DNA of 5,001 nt from Candidatus Aenigmatarchaeota archaeon (GTDB taxonomy: Archaea; EX4484-52; GLR71), in assembly GCA_023134675.1 (NCBI GenBank), contig JAGLUQ010000085.1, positions 1 through 5,001 of the forward strand, given 5' to 3'. A program made the position numbers and the translations under genes. The notes beneath the pieces are model-generated. The model was not told where the DNA came from, ran no database searches, and saw only the letters and a list, made by a program, of their open reading frames with translations. Below, one piece after another: positions 1 through 4,957 of the stretch. Position 1 is the stretch's first letter. Each line of letters starts with the position of its first letter.

Positions 1-380
1 AGTCCTGAAAGCAGCAGGAAGAAAAGGCCTGCAAGAACTAACAGGCCGCCGCTAACTATCGCCGTATACATGGTTGTGGCTGCCGAACCGCTTATGATTG
101 CGCCGATTATGATTGAACCAATTCCGACAAACAGCAGGGCAATTCCAGGAAGAGCATATATCAGCCAGATTATTGCTACTGACAAACCTTTTATGAACAG
201 CTCTGCCCAGTTGTCCCATTCAGGGATGGCATCTTTCTTTTTCATCGTATTTTTTGCCGCATAAACAAAATATCCGGTAACCAAAAGATTAATTATTGGT
301 ATTATGCTGAGAAAACTGCCAATTATAAGCTTATTTATGTCCTGGAACGGCCTTTTGATAGCTTTTTCGTAGTCCACCAT
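1..380 (-). CDS. DUF4013 domain membrane protein, partial (C-terminus beyond window)
   Basis: The reverse strand is open from an ATG at 380-378 to the window edge, giving 126 residues with no stop. The start MVDYEKAIKRPFQD and the motif IPEWDNWAELFIKGL (residues 52-66) are characteristic of the DUF4013 family, where a hydrophobic segment is followed by an aromatic/acidic linker and then further membrane segments. Visible hydrophobic stretches lie at about residues 18-41, 67-98 and 107-126, so this is an integral membrane protein whose last helices are missing here. The family's function is not known. The ATG is supported by a purine-rich Shine-Dalgarno just upstream. It is transcribed divergently from kae1, which starts 133 bp away; the shared intergenic region holds both promoters. 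The family call is confident; the role is unknown. Confidence 0.85.
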   Translation of the reverse strand, partial: MVDYEKAIKRPFQDINKLIIGSFLSIIPIINLLVTGYFVYAAKNTMKKKDAIPEWDNWAELFIKGLSVAIIWLIYALPGIALLFVGIGSIIIGAIISGSAATTMYTAIVSGGLLVLAGLFFLLLSG

Positions 381-382
381 AA

Positions 383-394
383 GATCATCCTCTC
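383..394 (-). promoter_or_regulatory. Shine-Dalgarno of the DUF4013 gene
   Basis: Reading the minus strand, GAGAGGATGATC ends 2 nt before the ATG. It is close to the archaeal anti-16S consensus GGAGGTGATC, with one extra base. It fixes the ATG at 380 and indicates a leadered mRNA, unlike the near-leaderless kae1, cimA and sua5 in this window. A possible TATA element (ACATATATC, about 427-435 on the minus strand) would give a leader of about 24 nt that includes this site; that promoter call is weak. Confidence 0.6.
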
Positions 395-477
395 AAATAA
401 GACACTATATTATTTGGATTCTAAAAGATATATGTGTTTTTGTCTTTTACTGCAAATAAATGATTAAGATCCAAGAA

Positions 478-492
478 CAAAACCTTATAAAA
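478..492 (+). promoter_or_regulatory. kae1 promoter (BRE/TATA), leaderless start
   Basis: The sequence CAAAACCTTATAAAA has an A-rich BRE-like stretch followed by a TATA box (TTATAAAA, 485-492). The box centre lies about 25-26 bp upstream of the ATG at 514, the usual archaeal TATA-to-transcription-start distance. Transcription would therefore begin at or next to the initiation codon. This argues against the earlier in-frame ATG at 460, which would lie upstream of the promoter. Confidence 0.6.
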
Positions 493-513
493 AAACATGT
501 GAAAGTTATGTCT

Positions 514-1488
514 ATGATATCGCTTGGCATAGAGTCGACAGCGCACACTTTCGGCGTCGGCATCGTTGATGACAAAGGCAGGGTGCTCGCCAATGAGAGC
601 AAGAGCTTCTTTCCTGATGAAGGCATACACCCGCGGGAAGCTGCTGTGCATCATACCAACCATGCGGTCTCTGTCATAAATGCGGCGCTTGATTCGGCAA
701 AGATTGATATCTCTGATGTTGATATTATCGCTTTTTCGCAGGGGCCTGGCTTAAGCCCGTCACTGAAGGTCGGGGCTGTTACTGCAAGGACTCTGGCTCT
801 TGGGCTTAAAAAGCCGATACTTGGCGTGAATCACTGCATTGCACATATTGAGATTGGCAGGATGAAGACAAAAGCGAAAGATCCCATTGTTGTCTATGTC
901 TCCGGCGGGAACACGCAGATAATCGGGCTTTCAGGCGGAAAGTACAGGGTTTTCGGGGAGACTCTTGATATAGGCATAGGCAATATGATAGACAAGTTTG
1001 CGAGGAAGGTCGGGCTGGGCAACCCGGGCGGACCCATAATCGAGAAGATCGGCAAGAAAGGGAAATATATTGAGCTTCCGTATTCTGTCAAGGGTATGGA
1101 CCTGTCATTTTCCGGGCTTCTGACATCTGCTGTGAACATGGTGGAGAAAGGCAGGAAGATTGAGGATGTCTGCTATTCTCTGCAGCATACGTCATATGCT
1201 ATGGTCTGCGAGGTTGCCGAGAGGGCACTGTCGCATACAGGGAAGAAGGAGGTGCTTTTGACAGGTGGTGTGGCTGCTTCTTTGATGTTGAAGGATATGT
1301 TAGGCACTATGTGCCAGGAGAGGAAAGCTTCGCTTAAAGCAGTCCCGCGCGATGTCGCAGGAGATAACGGCGCGATGATAGCATGGCAGGGACTTATAGA
1401 GTATAAAGCTGGCAGACGGCAAAAAATTGAGGAGACTGAAGTCAATCCCAAGTGGAGGACTGACGAGGTTGAGATTGGATACTTATAA
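514..1488 (+). CDS. kae1: Kae1, tRNA N6-adenosine threonylcarbamoyltransferase (KEOPS catalytic subunit)
   Basis: Kae1 transfers the threonylcarbamoyl group from TC-AMP to N6 of A37 in ANN-decoding tRNAs (t6A), within the cytosolic KEOPS complex (Kae1, Bud32, Cgi121, Pcc1). The protein is an ASKHA-fold ATPase: MISLGIESTAHTFGVGIV at the N-terminus, GIHPREAAVHH (37-47), metal ligands H107 and H111 in NHCIAHIE, VYVSGGNTQI (127-136), GETLDIGIGNMIDKFARKVGL (148-168), NPGGP, LSFSGL, GGVAAS (251-256) and DNGAMIAW with D284. The start at 514 gives 324 residues, the usual length for archaeal Kae1, and aligns the first Met directly before the first strand. In-frame ATGs at 508 and 460 are alternatives; 460 lies upstream of the TATA box. 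There is no fused Bud32 kinase domain and no bud32 next door, so the partner must be elsewhere. It converges on the next gene with an 18 bp gap, and T-runs at 1565-1570 and 1586-1590 inside that gene may end the transcript. Confidence 0.95.
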   Translation: MISLGIESTAHTFGVGIVDDKGRVLANESKSFFPDEGIHPREAAVHHTNHAVSVINAALDSAKIDISDVDIIAFSQGPGLSPSLKVGAVTARTLALGLKKPILGVNHCIAHIEIGRMKTKAKDPIVVYVSGGNTQIIGLSGGKYRVFGETLDIGIGNMIDKFARKVGLGNPGGPIIEKIGKKGKYIELPYSVKGMDLSFSGLLTSAVNMVEKGRKIEDVCYSLQHTSYAMVCEVAERALSHTGKKEVLLTGGVAASLMLKDMLGTMCQERKASLKAVPRDVAGDNGAMIAWQGLIEYKAGRRQKIEETEVNPKWRTDEVEIGYL

Positions 1489-1493
1489 AAAAA
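1487..1493 (-). terminator. Oligo-T terminator of the minus-strand gene, overlapping the kae1 stop
   Basis: Seven consecutive T on the minus strand lie 14 nt past the stop codon of the 1507-2289 gene. Archaeal RNA polymerase terminates on such U-tracts. The last two bases of the kae1 TAA (1486-1488) are part of the run, so two genes share these bases. Confidence 0.45.
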
Positions 1494-1506
1494 GCGATTC
1501 ATTATC

Positions 1507-2289
1507 TTATAAATCTCTGTTTCTTAGAATGCTGAATGTGCCTGCGGAGATATCCAAAAAAGTGTTTTTTACTGCAACACCCTTGTTTTTAATCTCACCA
1601 AAAAATATTGAAAAGTAATCTTTTAAGGGAATGTCATATTGATCTTTATATGCAGATTCAAATTTGCTTCTCATCTCCTTGTCATTGATATAGTTCAAAT
1701 ATATTCCGTCCTTTACATGATTGTGATTCAATATACAATCAAAAAGCCAAAATTCAAGAAAAGGGGCAACCAGACAGGATATTGTAAGCAGGTCATTATC
1801 ATACAAGAACTCAGACATAACCTCATAGCTCTGATAAATATATAGAGGAAACAGATACTGGTGAGCACTTATATAGTTTGTTACGCTTTTTTTCCTGTCA
1901 AAGGAATTCTTTGCAGTCCCCACATCATGACATGTCTGCTGCATATCTGCAAGAAACTCTTTGCGCAAATCATTTTCAGAGCAGGAAAATTCCAGCTTCA
2001 GACCCCATATATTATTGTAAAACTTATCTTTAAAATAATCGGACCCTTCCGAATCAGGCAGGAAAGCATAAGTTTTCTTAAACAGACCTGCCGGCTCAAG
2101 AGTCATGTCTATACCGAGAAGTTCTGAATAAATTGTTGTAGTAAAATTGTGCGACCTTTCAATCTGAGCTCCAGGATCATAATTTTGGACCATATTCACA
2201 AATGTCTTATCAAAAGAAGTATTGCTGTCTATTTCATAAATCTGGCATCCCTGTTGTAATTCAGTGTTGCAACTTCTCAATCCGAACAT
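1507..2289 (-). CDS. Hypothetical protein, AT-rich, unrecognised
   Basis: The minus-strand ORF has 260 codons from ATG 2289 to TAA 1507. I do not recognise a family. The protein looks soluble and is rich in aromatic and acidic residues, with six cysteines (7, 15, 103, 120, 172, 185) that form no CxxC pair. The most hydrophobic part is residues 145-186 (from YLFPLYIYQSY to FLEFWLFDCIL), probably buried helices rather than clear membrane spans. There is no signal peptide. It is visibly AT-richer than its neighbours: hand counts of sampled 60-base blocks give 17-28 G+C, against 28-35 in kae1 blocks. That, together with its position squeezed between two core genes, suggests a late or transferred gene. 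It is the only gene downstream of cimA on this strand, but a separate TATA-like element and a palindrome in the 68 bp gap argue for its own promoter. Its length and uninterrupted reading frame support a real gene. Confidence 0.75.
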   Translation of the reverse strand: MFGLRSCNTELQQGCQIYEIDSNTSFDKTFVNMVQNYDPGAQIERSHNFTTTIYSELLGIDMTLEPAGLFKKTYAFLPDSEGSDYFKDKFYNNIWGLKLEFSCSENDLRKEFLADMQQTCHDVGTAKNSFDRKKSVTNYISAHQYLFPLYIYQSYEVMSEFLYDNDLLTISCLVAPFLEFWLFDCILNHNHVKDGIYLNYINDKEMRSKFESAYKDQYDIPLKDYFSIFFGEIKNKGVAVKNTFLDISAGTFSILRNRDL

Positions 2290-2320
2290 CTGTCATCTAA
2301 AGATAAAAAGTATTGTTAAA

Positions 2321-2329
2321 CTTTAAAAA
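2321..2329 (-). promoter_or_regulatory. Candidate TATA box of the hypothetical gene
   Basis: Minus-strand TTTTTAAAG is centred about 36 bp upstream of the ATG at 2289. Transcription would then start near 2299, giving a leader of about 10 nt. GATGA just before the ATG is at best a weak Shine-Dalgarno. The T5 run could also help terminate cimA transcripts. Confidence 0.35.
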
Positions 2330-2341
2330 TAGTCCTTATGC

Positions 2342-2354
2342 CAGTCATTGACTG
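2342..2354. repeat. 13-bp perfect palindrome between cimA and the hypothetical gene
   Basis: CAGTCATTGACTG is two 6-bp half-sites around one central base. It lies 3 bp beyond the cimA stop codon and about 12 bp upstream of the TATA-like element of the 1507-2289 gene. As RNA the stem would be only about 5 bp with a 3-nt loop, so a dimeric protein-binding site is as plausible as a terminator hairpin. Confidence 0.4.
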
Positions 2355-2357
2355 AAT

Positions 2358-3887
2358 TTACCGATACAGCATATTGAGCATCTTTTCTGTAGCCTCTACT
2401 GCGGCGAGAATCTGGTCGGTATTGACACCTATTGTCTTGAACATTTTTCCGTCCTTTTCCCAGACAATTATCGTTTCCACAAGGGCGTCTGTCTTTCCGC
2501 CGGGAGGTATATGCACCTCATAGTCTGCAAGCTTTGGAAGATTTATTCCTATTTCCGGCGCAACTTTCTTTAAAGCGTTCATGAAAGCGTCATATCCTCC
2601 ACTGCCTTCACTTTCGGCGCAGGCTTCAGTTCCGTTGTATCTTAATGTGAAGGATGCTTTCTGCATTTTTTTAAGAGACACTGAGACATCAAGGTCTGTT
2701 ATCCTTATCTTCTGTTTTACTTCTGTCTCAAGGACATCTGCTACAATGTATGGCAGGTCTGCATGAGTTATCTTCTTTTTCCTGTCACCAAGCTTTACAA
2801 TCTTTTTGAATACCTGTTTTTTATCATTGTCTGAAAGCTCTATGCCTGCTTTTTTCAGGTTCATATCGAGGCTTGACATGCCGCTCAGCTTTCCCAGCGC
2901 GTATTCCCTCTCCCTGCCAAACCTTTTCGGGTCAATCTTGTTTGTGTAAAGGTTGCCTTTTTTGTCACCGTCAGCGTGGATGCCTGCCGTCTGGGTGAAT
3001 ACATCCTCTCCGACTATAGGCTTGTTTGAAGAGACTTTCTTTCCTGAAAAAGTTGATACAAGACTGCTTAAGGTCTTCAGGTATCTTTCGTCTATTTTTG
3101 TGTCTGTGCTTTTTGAGATATCTCTCAATGCGACAACAGTATCGCAGATAGGTGCATTGCCTGCACGCTCGCCTAAAGAATTGACTGTGACATGGATACC
3201 TTTCGCTCCTGCTTCTGCGGCCGCGATTGAGTTTGCGACAGCAAGGCCGTAGTCATTGTGCGCATGGAAATCAAAATGAGTTTTGGGATATCTTTTGTTA
3301 AGGGCTGAGATGAACTGCTTCACTTCATCGGGAAGAAGGATACCTAATGTGTCGGGAAGCATTATTCTTTTTAGGTTCTTGTTTTTTGTCAGGTTATCTA
3401 ATAATAGATATACATAATCAGGGCTTTCTTTCATGCCGTTTGACCAGTCTTCAAGATATATGTTTGCAGATATGTCTTTTGAGGCGGCGTAGCTTATTGT
3501 GTCTTCTATATCTTTTATGTGCTCTTGTGGGGTCTTTTTCAGCTGGACTTCCAGGTGCTTCAGGGAGCCTTTGGCCAGGATGTTCATAGTTCTGCACCCA
3601 GTCTCGTGTATCCAGTCAACTGAACGGTTATTGTCTACAAATCCCAGGACTTCTATCCTGCCAATGTATCCATTTTTCTTTGCCCATTTGCATATCTCTT
3701 TGACTGAGTCTTTCTCGTTGTCTGAAACTCTTGCCGAGGCTATCTCTATCCTGTCCACCTTGAGGTCTTCAATAAGAATTTTTGCAATCGCAAGCTTTTC
3801 TTTCGCGTTGAAGCTGACGCCAGGTGTCTGCTCGCCATCTCTCAATGTTGTGTCCATCACTTCTATTATTATTTTTTTAGAAGACAT
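2358..3887 (-). CDS. cimA: (R)-citramalate synthase, Leptospira-type, with C-terminal LeuA regulatory domain
   Basis: The 509-residue protein condenses pyruvate with acetyl-CoA to (R)-citramalate, the first step of the pyruvate route to isoleucine. Residues 1-~280 are the HMGL-like TIM barrel: MDTTLRDGEQTPGVSF with R16/D17, IASARVS, IYLEDWSNG (143-151), metal ligands in HAHND (H208, H210) and NSLGERAGNAP (N244). A linker with HADGD (304-308) leads to the LeuA dimerisation/allosteric domain (~385-509, ending SGGYDAFMNAL, PKLADYEVHIPPGGKTDALVET). From memory of the Leptospira interrogans enzyme, pyruvate selectivity rests on Leu81, Leu104 and Tyr144; all three are present here at the same numbers, favouring citramalate over isopropylmalate synthase. 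The ATG at 3887 gives this matching numbering; a TTG at 3893 would add two residues. No leuB, leuC or leuD is adjacent. A divergent promoter is shared with the tRNA. 2-isopropylmalate synthase is the main alternative. Confidence 0.88.
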   Translation of the reverse strand: MSSKKIIIEVMDTTLRDGEQTPGVSFNAKEKLAIAKILIEDLKVDRIEIASARVSDNEKDSVKEICKWAKKNGYIGRIEVLGFVDNNRSVDWIHETGCRTMNILAKGSLKHLEVQLKKTPQEHIKDIEDTISYAASKDISANIYLEDWSNGMKESPDYVYLLLDNLTKNKNLKRIMLPDTLGILLPDEVKQFISALNKRYPKTHFDFHAHNDYGLAVANSIAAAEAGAKGIHVTVNSLGERAGNAPICDTVVALRDISKSTDTKIDERYLKTLSSLVSTFSGKKVSSNKPIVGEDVFTQTAGIHADGDKKGNLYTNKIDPKRFGREREYALGKLSGMSSLDMNLKKAGIELSDNDKKQVFKKIVKLGDRKKKITHADLPYIVADVLETEVKQKIRITDLDVSVSLKKMQKASFTLRYNGTEACAESEGSGGYDAFMNALKKVAPEIGINLPKLADYEVHIPPGGKTDALVETIIVWEKDGKMFKTIGVNTDQILAAVEATEKMLNMLYR

Positions 3888-3913
3888 AGTCAATAGATTA
3901 TGTATTGGAAAGA

Positions 3914-3932
3914 TATTTTTATATAATTTCGG
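3914..3932. promoter_or_regulatory. Shared bidirectional TATA element for cimA and tRNA-Gly
   Basis: The only strong TATA element in the 64 bp between the two divergent genes is TTTTTATATAATTT (3916-3929), nearly symmetric. Its centre (about 3922) is about 30 bp from the tRNA 5' end and about 35 bp from the cimA ATG. The predicted starts, about 26 bp away on each side, give a 3-4 nt tRNA leader and a roughly 10-nt cimA leader without a Shine-Dalgarno. A purine-rich BRE-like stretch flanks each side (CCCGAAA toward cimA, GGAAAGA toward the tRNA). Confidence 0.55.
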
Positions 3933-3951
3933 GAGGTATTATGGATACTAT

Positions 3952-4066
3952 ACGGCAATGGTCTAGTGGTATGATACGAGCTTCCCAAGCTTGTGCCCCG
4001 GGTTCAATTCAAGGGGGCTCCTTTGAGATGCAAAGGAGTCTTCAGGTGAAAATCCCGGTTGCCGTA
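3952..4066 (+). tRNA. tRNA-Gly(CCC), interrupted in the T-arm
   Basis: The acceptor stem ACGGCAA (3952-3958) pairs perfectly with TTGCCGT (4059-4065), with A73 at 4066. The D-stem GTC/GAT (3961-3963/3973-3975) has a loop holding GG (3968-3969). The anticodon stem CGAGC/GCTTG (3977-3981/3989-3993) encloses TTCCCAA, giving anticodon CCC (3984-3986), which reads GGG. The variable loop is 4 nt. The T-stem CCGGG (3998-4002) pairs perfectly with CCCGG (4054-4058), but the T-loop is split by about 44 nt; without it the tRNA is 71 nt with a normal 7-nt loop (TTCAAAT or TTCAATT). C2-G71, G3-C70, C35, C36 and A73 fit glycine identity. A1-U72 instead of G1-C72 is unusual. CCA is not encoded. Covariation scanners without noncanonical-intron models may miss it. 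Confidence 0.88.
4008..4051 (+). other. Putative 44-nt tRNA intron in the T-loop (about position 58/59)
   Basis: Removing 44 nt restores a canonical T-arm. Repeated bases make the exact ends ambiguous: the 5' exon may end anywhere from 4005 to 4010, with the 3' exon starting 45 nt later. The insert folds on itself: CTCCTTT (4018-4024) pairs with AAAGGAG (4032-4038) around a GAGATGC loop, extended by GGGGG/TCTTC (4013-4017/4039-4043) with three G-U pairs, 12 bp in all. A further 4-bp helix TTCA/TGAA (4008-4011/4047-4050) sits next to the T-stem. TTCAA is directly repeated at the 5' boundary (4003-4007, 4008-4012). Excision presumably uses the archaeal splicing endonuclease; a canonical bulge-helix-bulge compatible with the TTC loop is not evident. 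Confidence 0.65.
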
Positions 4067-4068
4067 TG

Positions 4069-4080
4069 TTTTCTTTTTTT
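4069..4080 (+). terminator. Oligo-T terminator of the tRNA
   Basis: TTTTCTTTTTTT begins 2 nt after the discriminator base. A long T-run directly after a stable RNA gene is the usual archaeal termination signal. The T7 part runs straight into the sua5 TATA box. Confidence 0.6.
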
Positions 4081-4085
4081 ATAAT
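4077..4085 (+). promoter_or_regulatory. sua5 TATA box, leaderless start
   Basis: TTTTATAAT has its core (TTATAA, 4079-4084) centred about 25 bp upstream of the ATG at 4106, so the mRNA should start at the start codon. No Shine-Dalgarno is present. It overlaps the 3' half of the tRNA terminator T-run. Confidence 0.55.
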
Positions 4086-4105
4086 TATCCTCACAAAAAA
4101 TTGCT

Positions 4106-4729
4106 ATGAGAACAATAAAGATCAATCTTCATAATCCTGAAAAGATATTTCTTGAAATGGCTGCTGACATAATCAAGGACGGTGGTGTGGTCATATACCC
4201 CACAGATACTGCATATGGAATTGGGGCAGATATACTGAACAGGAAAGCTGTTGATAAGCTGAATCTTGCGAAAAGCAGGCATCCGGAGAAACAATACACT
4301 GCGATTGTGTCTGATGTCAAGATGGCTGAGAAGTTCTGTGTTCTTGGCGACTCTGAAAAAAGGCTGATAAAAAAGTTTATGCCCGGGCCTCTGACTCTTG
4401 TTCTGTCCAAGAAGGATATAGTTCCTGATTTTATACAGAAGACTGATTTTGCATTTAGGATACCGGACTGCGAGATTGCGCGGGAGATATGTTCTATTTC
4501 GGGAAAAGCAATCACTGCCTCAAGCGCCAACATCAGCGGCGAGGAGACGCCTTACTCTGTTGATGAGATAAATCCTATTCTTAAAGAGAATGTAGACCTG
4601 ATTCTTGATGCGGGAAAGCTTGAGAAGAAAAAGACAAGCACTATCTGCAGGGTTGATGAGGGGAAAGTTCGGATACTTCGTGCAGGTGCGATAGCTGAGA
4701 AAGATATAGTTGATGCTGTCGGAGATTGA
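4106..4729 (+). CDS. sua5: Threonylcarbamoyl-AMP synthase (Sua5/YrdC family)
   Basis: This enzyme makes L-threonylcarbamoyl-adenylate from threonine, bicarbonate and ATP in the cytosol, the first step of t6A synthesis and the substrate for Kae1. The 207 residues cover one complete YrdC domain: GGVVIYPTDTAYGIGAD (26-42), the basic nucleotide-binding motif KSR (56-58), FMPGPLTLVL (91-100), FRIPD (117-121), ITASSANISGEETP (136-149) and the C-terminal STICRV...RILRAGAI (178-196). The extra C-terminal Sua5 domain of about 340-residue homologues is absent, so this is the short TsaC-like form. The ATG at 4106 is placed by the TATA box. It sits alone downstream of the tRNA and converges on the next gene with only 3 bp between stop codons; T5 at 4796-4800 inside that gene is a possible terminator. 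Confidence 0.94.
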   Translation: MRTIKINLHNPEKIFLEMAADIIKDGGVVIYPTDTAYGIGADILNRKAVDKLNLAKSRHPEKQYTAIVSDVKMAEKFCVLGDSEKRLIKKFMPGPLTLVLSKKDIVPDFIQKTDFAFRIPDCEIAREICSISGKAITASSANISGEETPYSVDEINPILKENVDLILDAGKLEKKKTSTICRVDEGKVRILRAGAIAEKDIVDAVGD

Positions 4730-4732
4730 TTT

Positions 4733-4945
4733 TCAGTTCAGTGCATATATCCTGTTTCTCATGTCGGCAAAGTTGTGTGATTCTGTTATCAGGCCTTTTT
4801 CTTTCAGTATTGATAATGCGTATGATAGTGTCCTTCTTGGTATGCTTGTGTGCTCAAGAAGCTGAGAATAAGAGATTGGTCCTATATCTTTAAGGACTGT
4901 ATATATGGCTCTGCCAGATTTAGGAACGGAGACAAAGTAATTCAC
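4733..4945 (-). CDS. Small winged helix-turn-helix DNA-binding protein
   Basis: The 70 residues, from a GTG start at 4945 to TGA, are almost exactly one winged-helix domain of the MarR/TrmB/ArsR type. Helix 1 is about 11-20 (GRAIYTVLKD), helix 2 about 25-32 (SYSQLLEH), the recognition helix about 35-50 (IPRRTLSYALSILKEK), and the strand-wing-strand about 52-69 (LITESHNFADMRNRIYAL). IPRRTLSYALSILKEKGLI closely resembles the 'tisr.Tv.r.L..LeekGLI' pattern of this superfamily. There is no ligand-binding or dimerisation extension. An in-frame stop lies two codons upstream, so GTG is the most distal start. The only good Shine-Dalgarno is 12 nt away and better suits an overlapping ATG at 4952. It is likely a transcription factor; the target is unknown and autoregulation is possible. 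Confidence 0.78.
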   Translation of the reverse strand: MNYFVSVPKSGRAIYTVLKDIGPISYSQLLEHTSIPRRTLSYALSILKEKGLITESHNFADMRNRIYALN

Positions 4946-4952
4946 CGGTCAT
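4920..4952 (-). CDS. Possible 10-codon upstream ORF overlapping the HTH gene
   Basis: ATG at 4952-4950 opens MTGELLCLRS and stops at TAA 4922-4920, in another frame from the HTH gene and overlapping its first nine codons. The Shine-Dalgarno AGGTGAT (4964-4958) is 5 nt from this ATG, an ideal spacing, but 12 nt from the HTH gene's GTG. It may be a leader peptide or chance. Confidence 0.25.
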   Translation of the reverse strand: MTGELLCLRS

Positions 4953-4957
4953 CAGAT

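Noticed and set aside
460..513. N-terminal extension of Kae1 from the ATG at 460
   Set aside because: The 18 added residues precede the conserved MISLGIES start, the family length is matched by 514, and the TATA box lies inside this stretch.
3888..3893. TTG start adding two residues to the citramalate synthase
   Set aside because: The ATG at 3887 is available and gives residue numbering equal to the Leptospira enzyme; the TTG lies only a few nt from the predicted transcription start and has no ribosome site.
3499..3966. 155-codon plus-strand ORF opposite the citramalate synthase
   Set aside because: It lies antisense to a well-conserved gene, has low-complexity Ser/Leu/Ile-rich translation, and runs into the shared promoter and tRNA.
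3994..4053. Reading the insert as a long (type II) variable arm
   Set aside because: This would force a T-stem TCAGG/CCCGG with a mismatch and a TGAAAAT loop, discarding the perfect CCGGG/CCCGG pairing and the canonical TTCAA. Gly tRNAs are also not type II.
3941..4084. 47-codon open frame reading straight through the tRNA, preceded by GGGAGGT at 3931-3937
   Set aside because: It coincides exactly with the tRNA, the ribosome-site spacing is short, and the TATA at 3916-3926 places transcription start near 3948, downstream of its ATG. The product resembles nothing known.
4129..4533. 134-codon minus-strand ORF opposite sua5
   Set aside because: It is a shadow of the conserved YrdC frame, with no promoter or ribosome site of its own.
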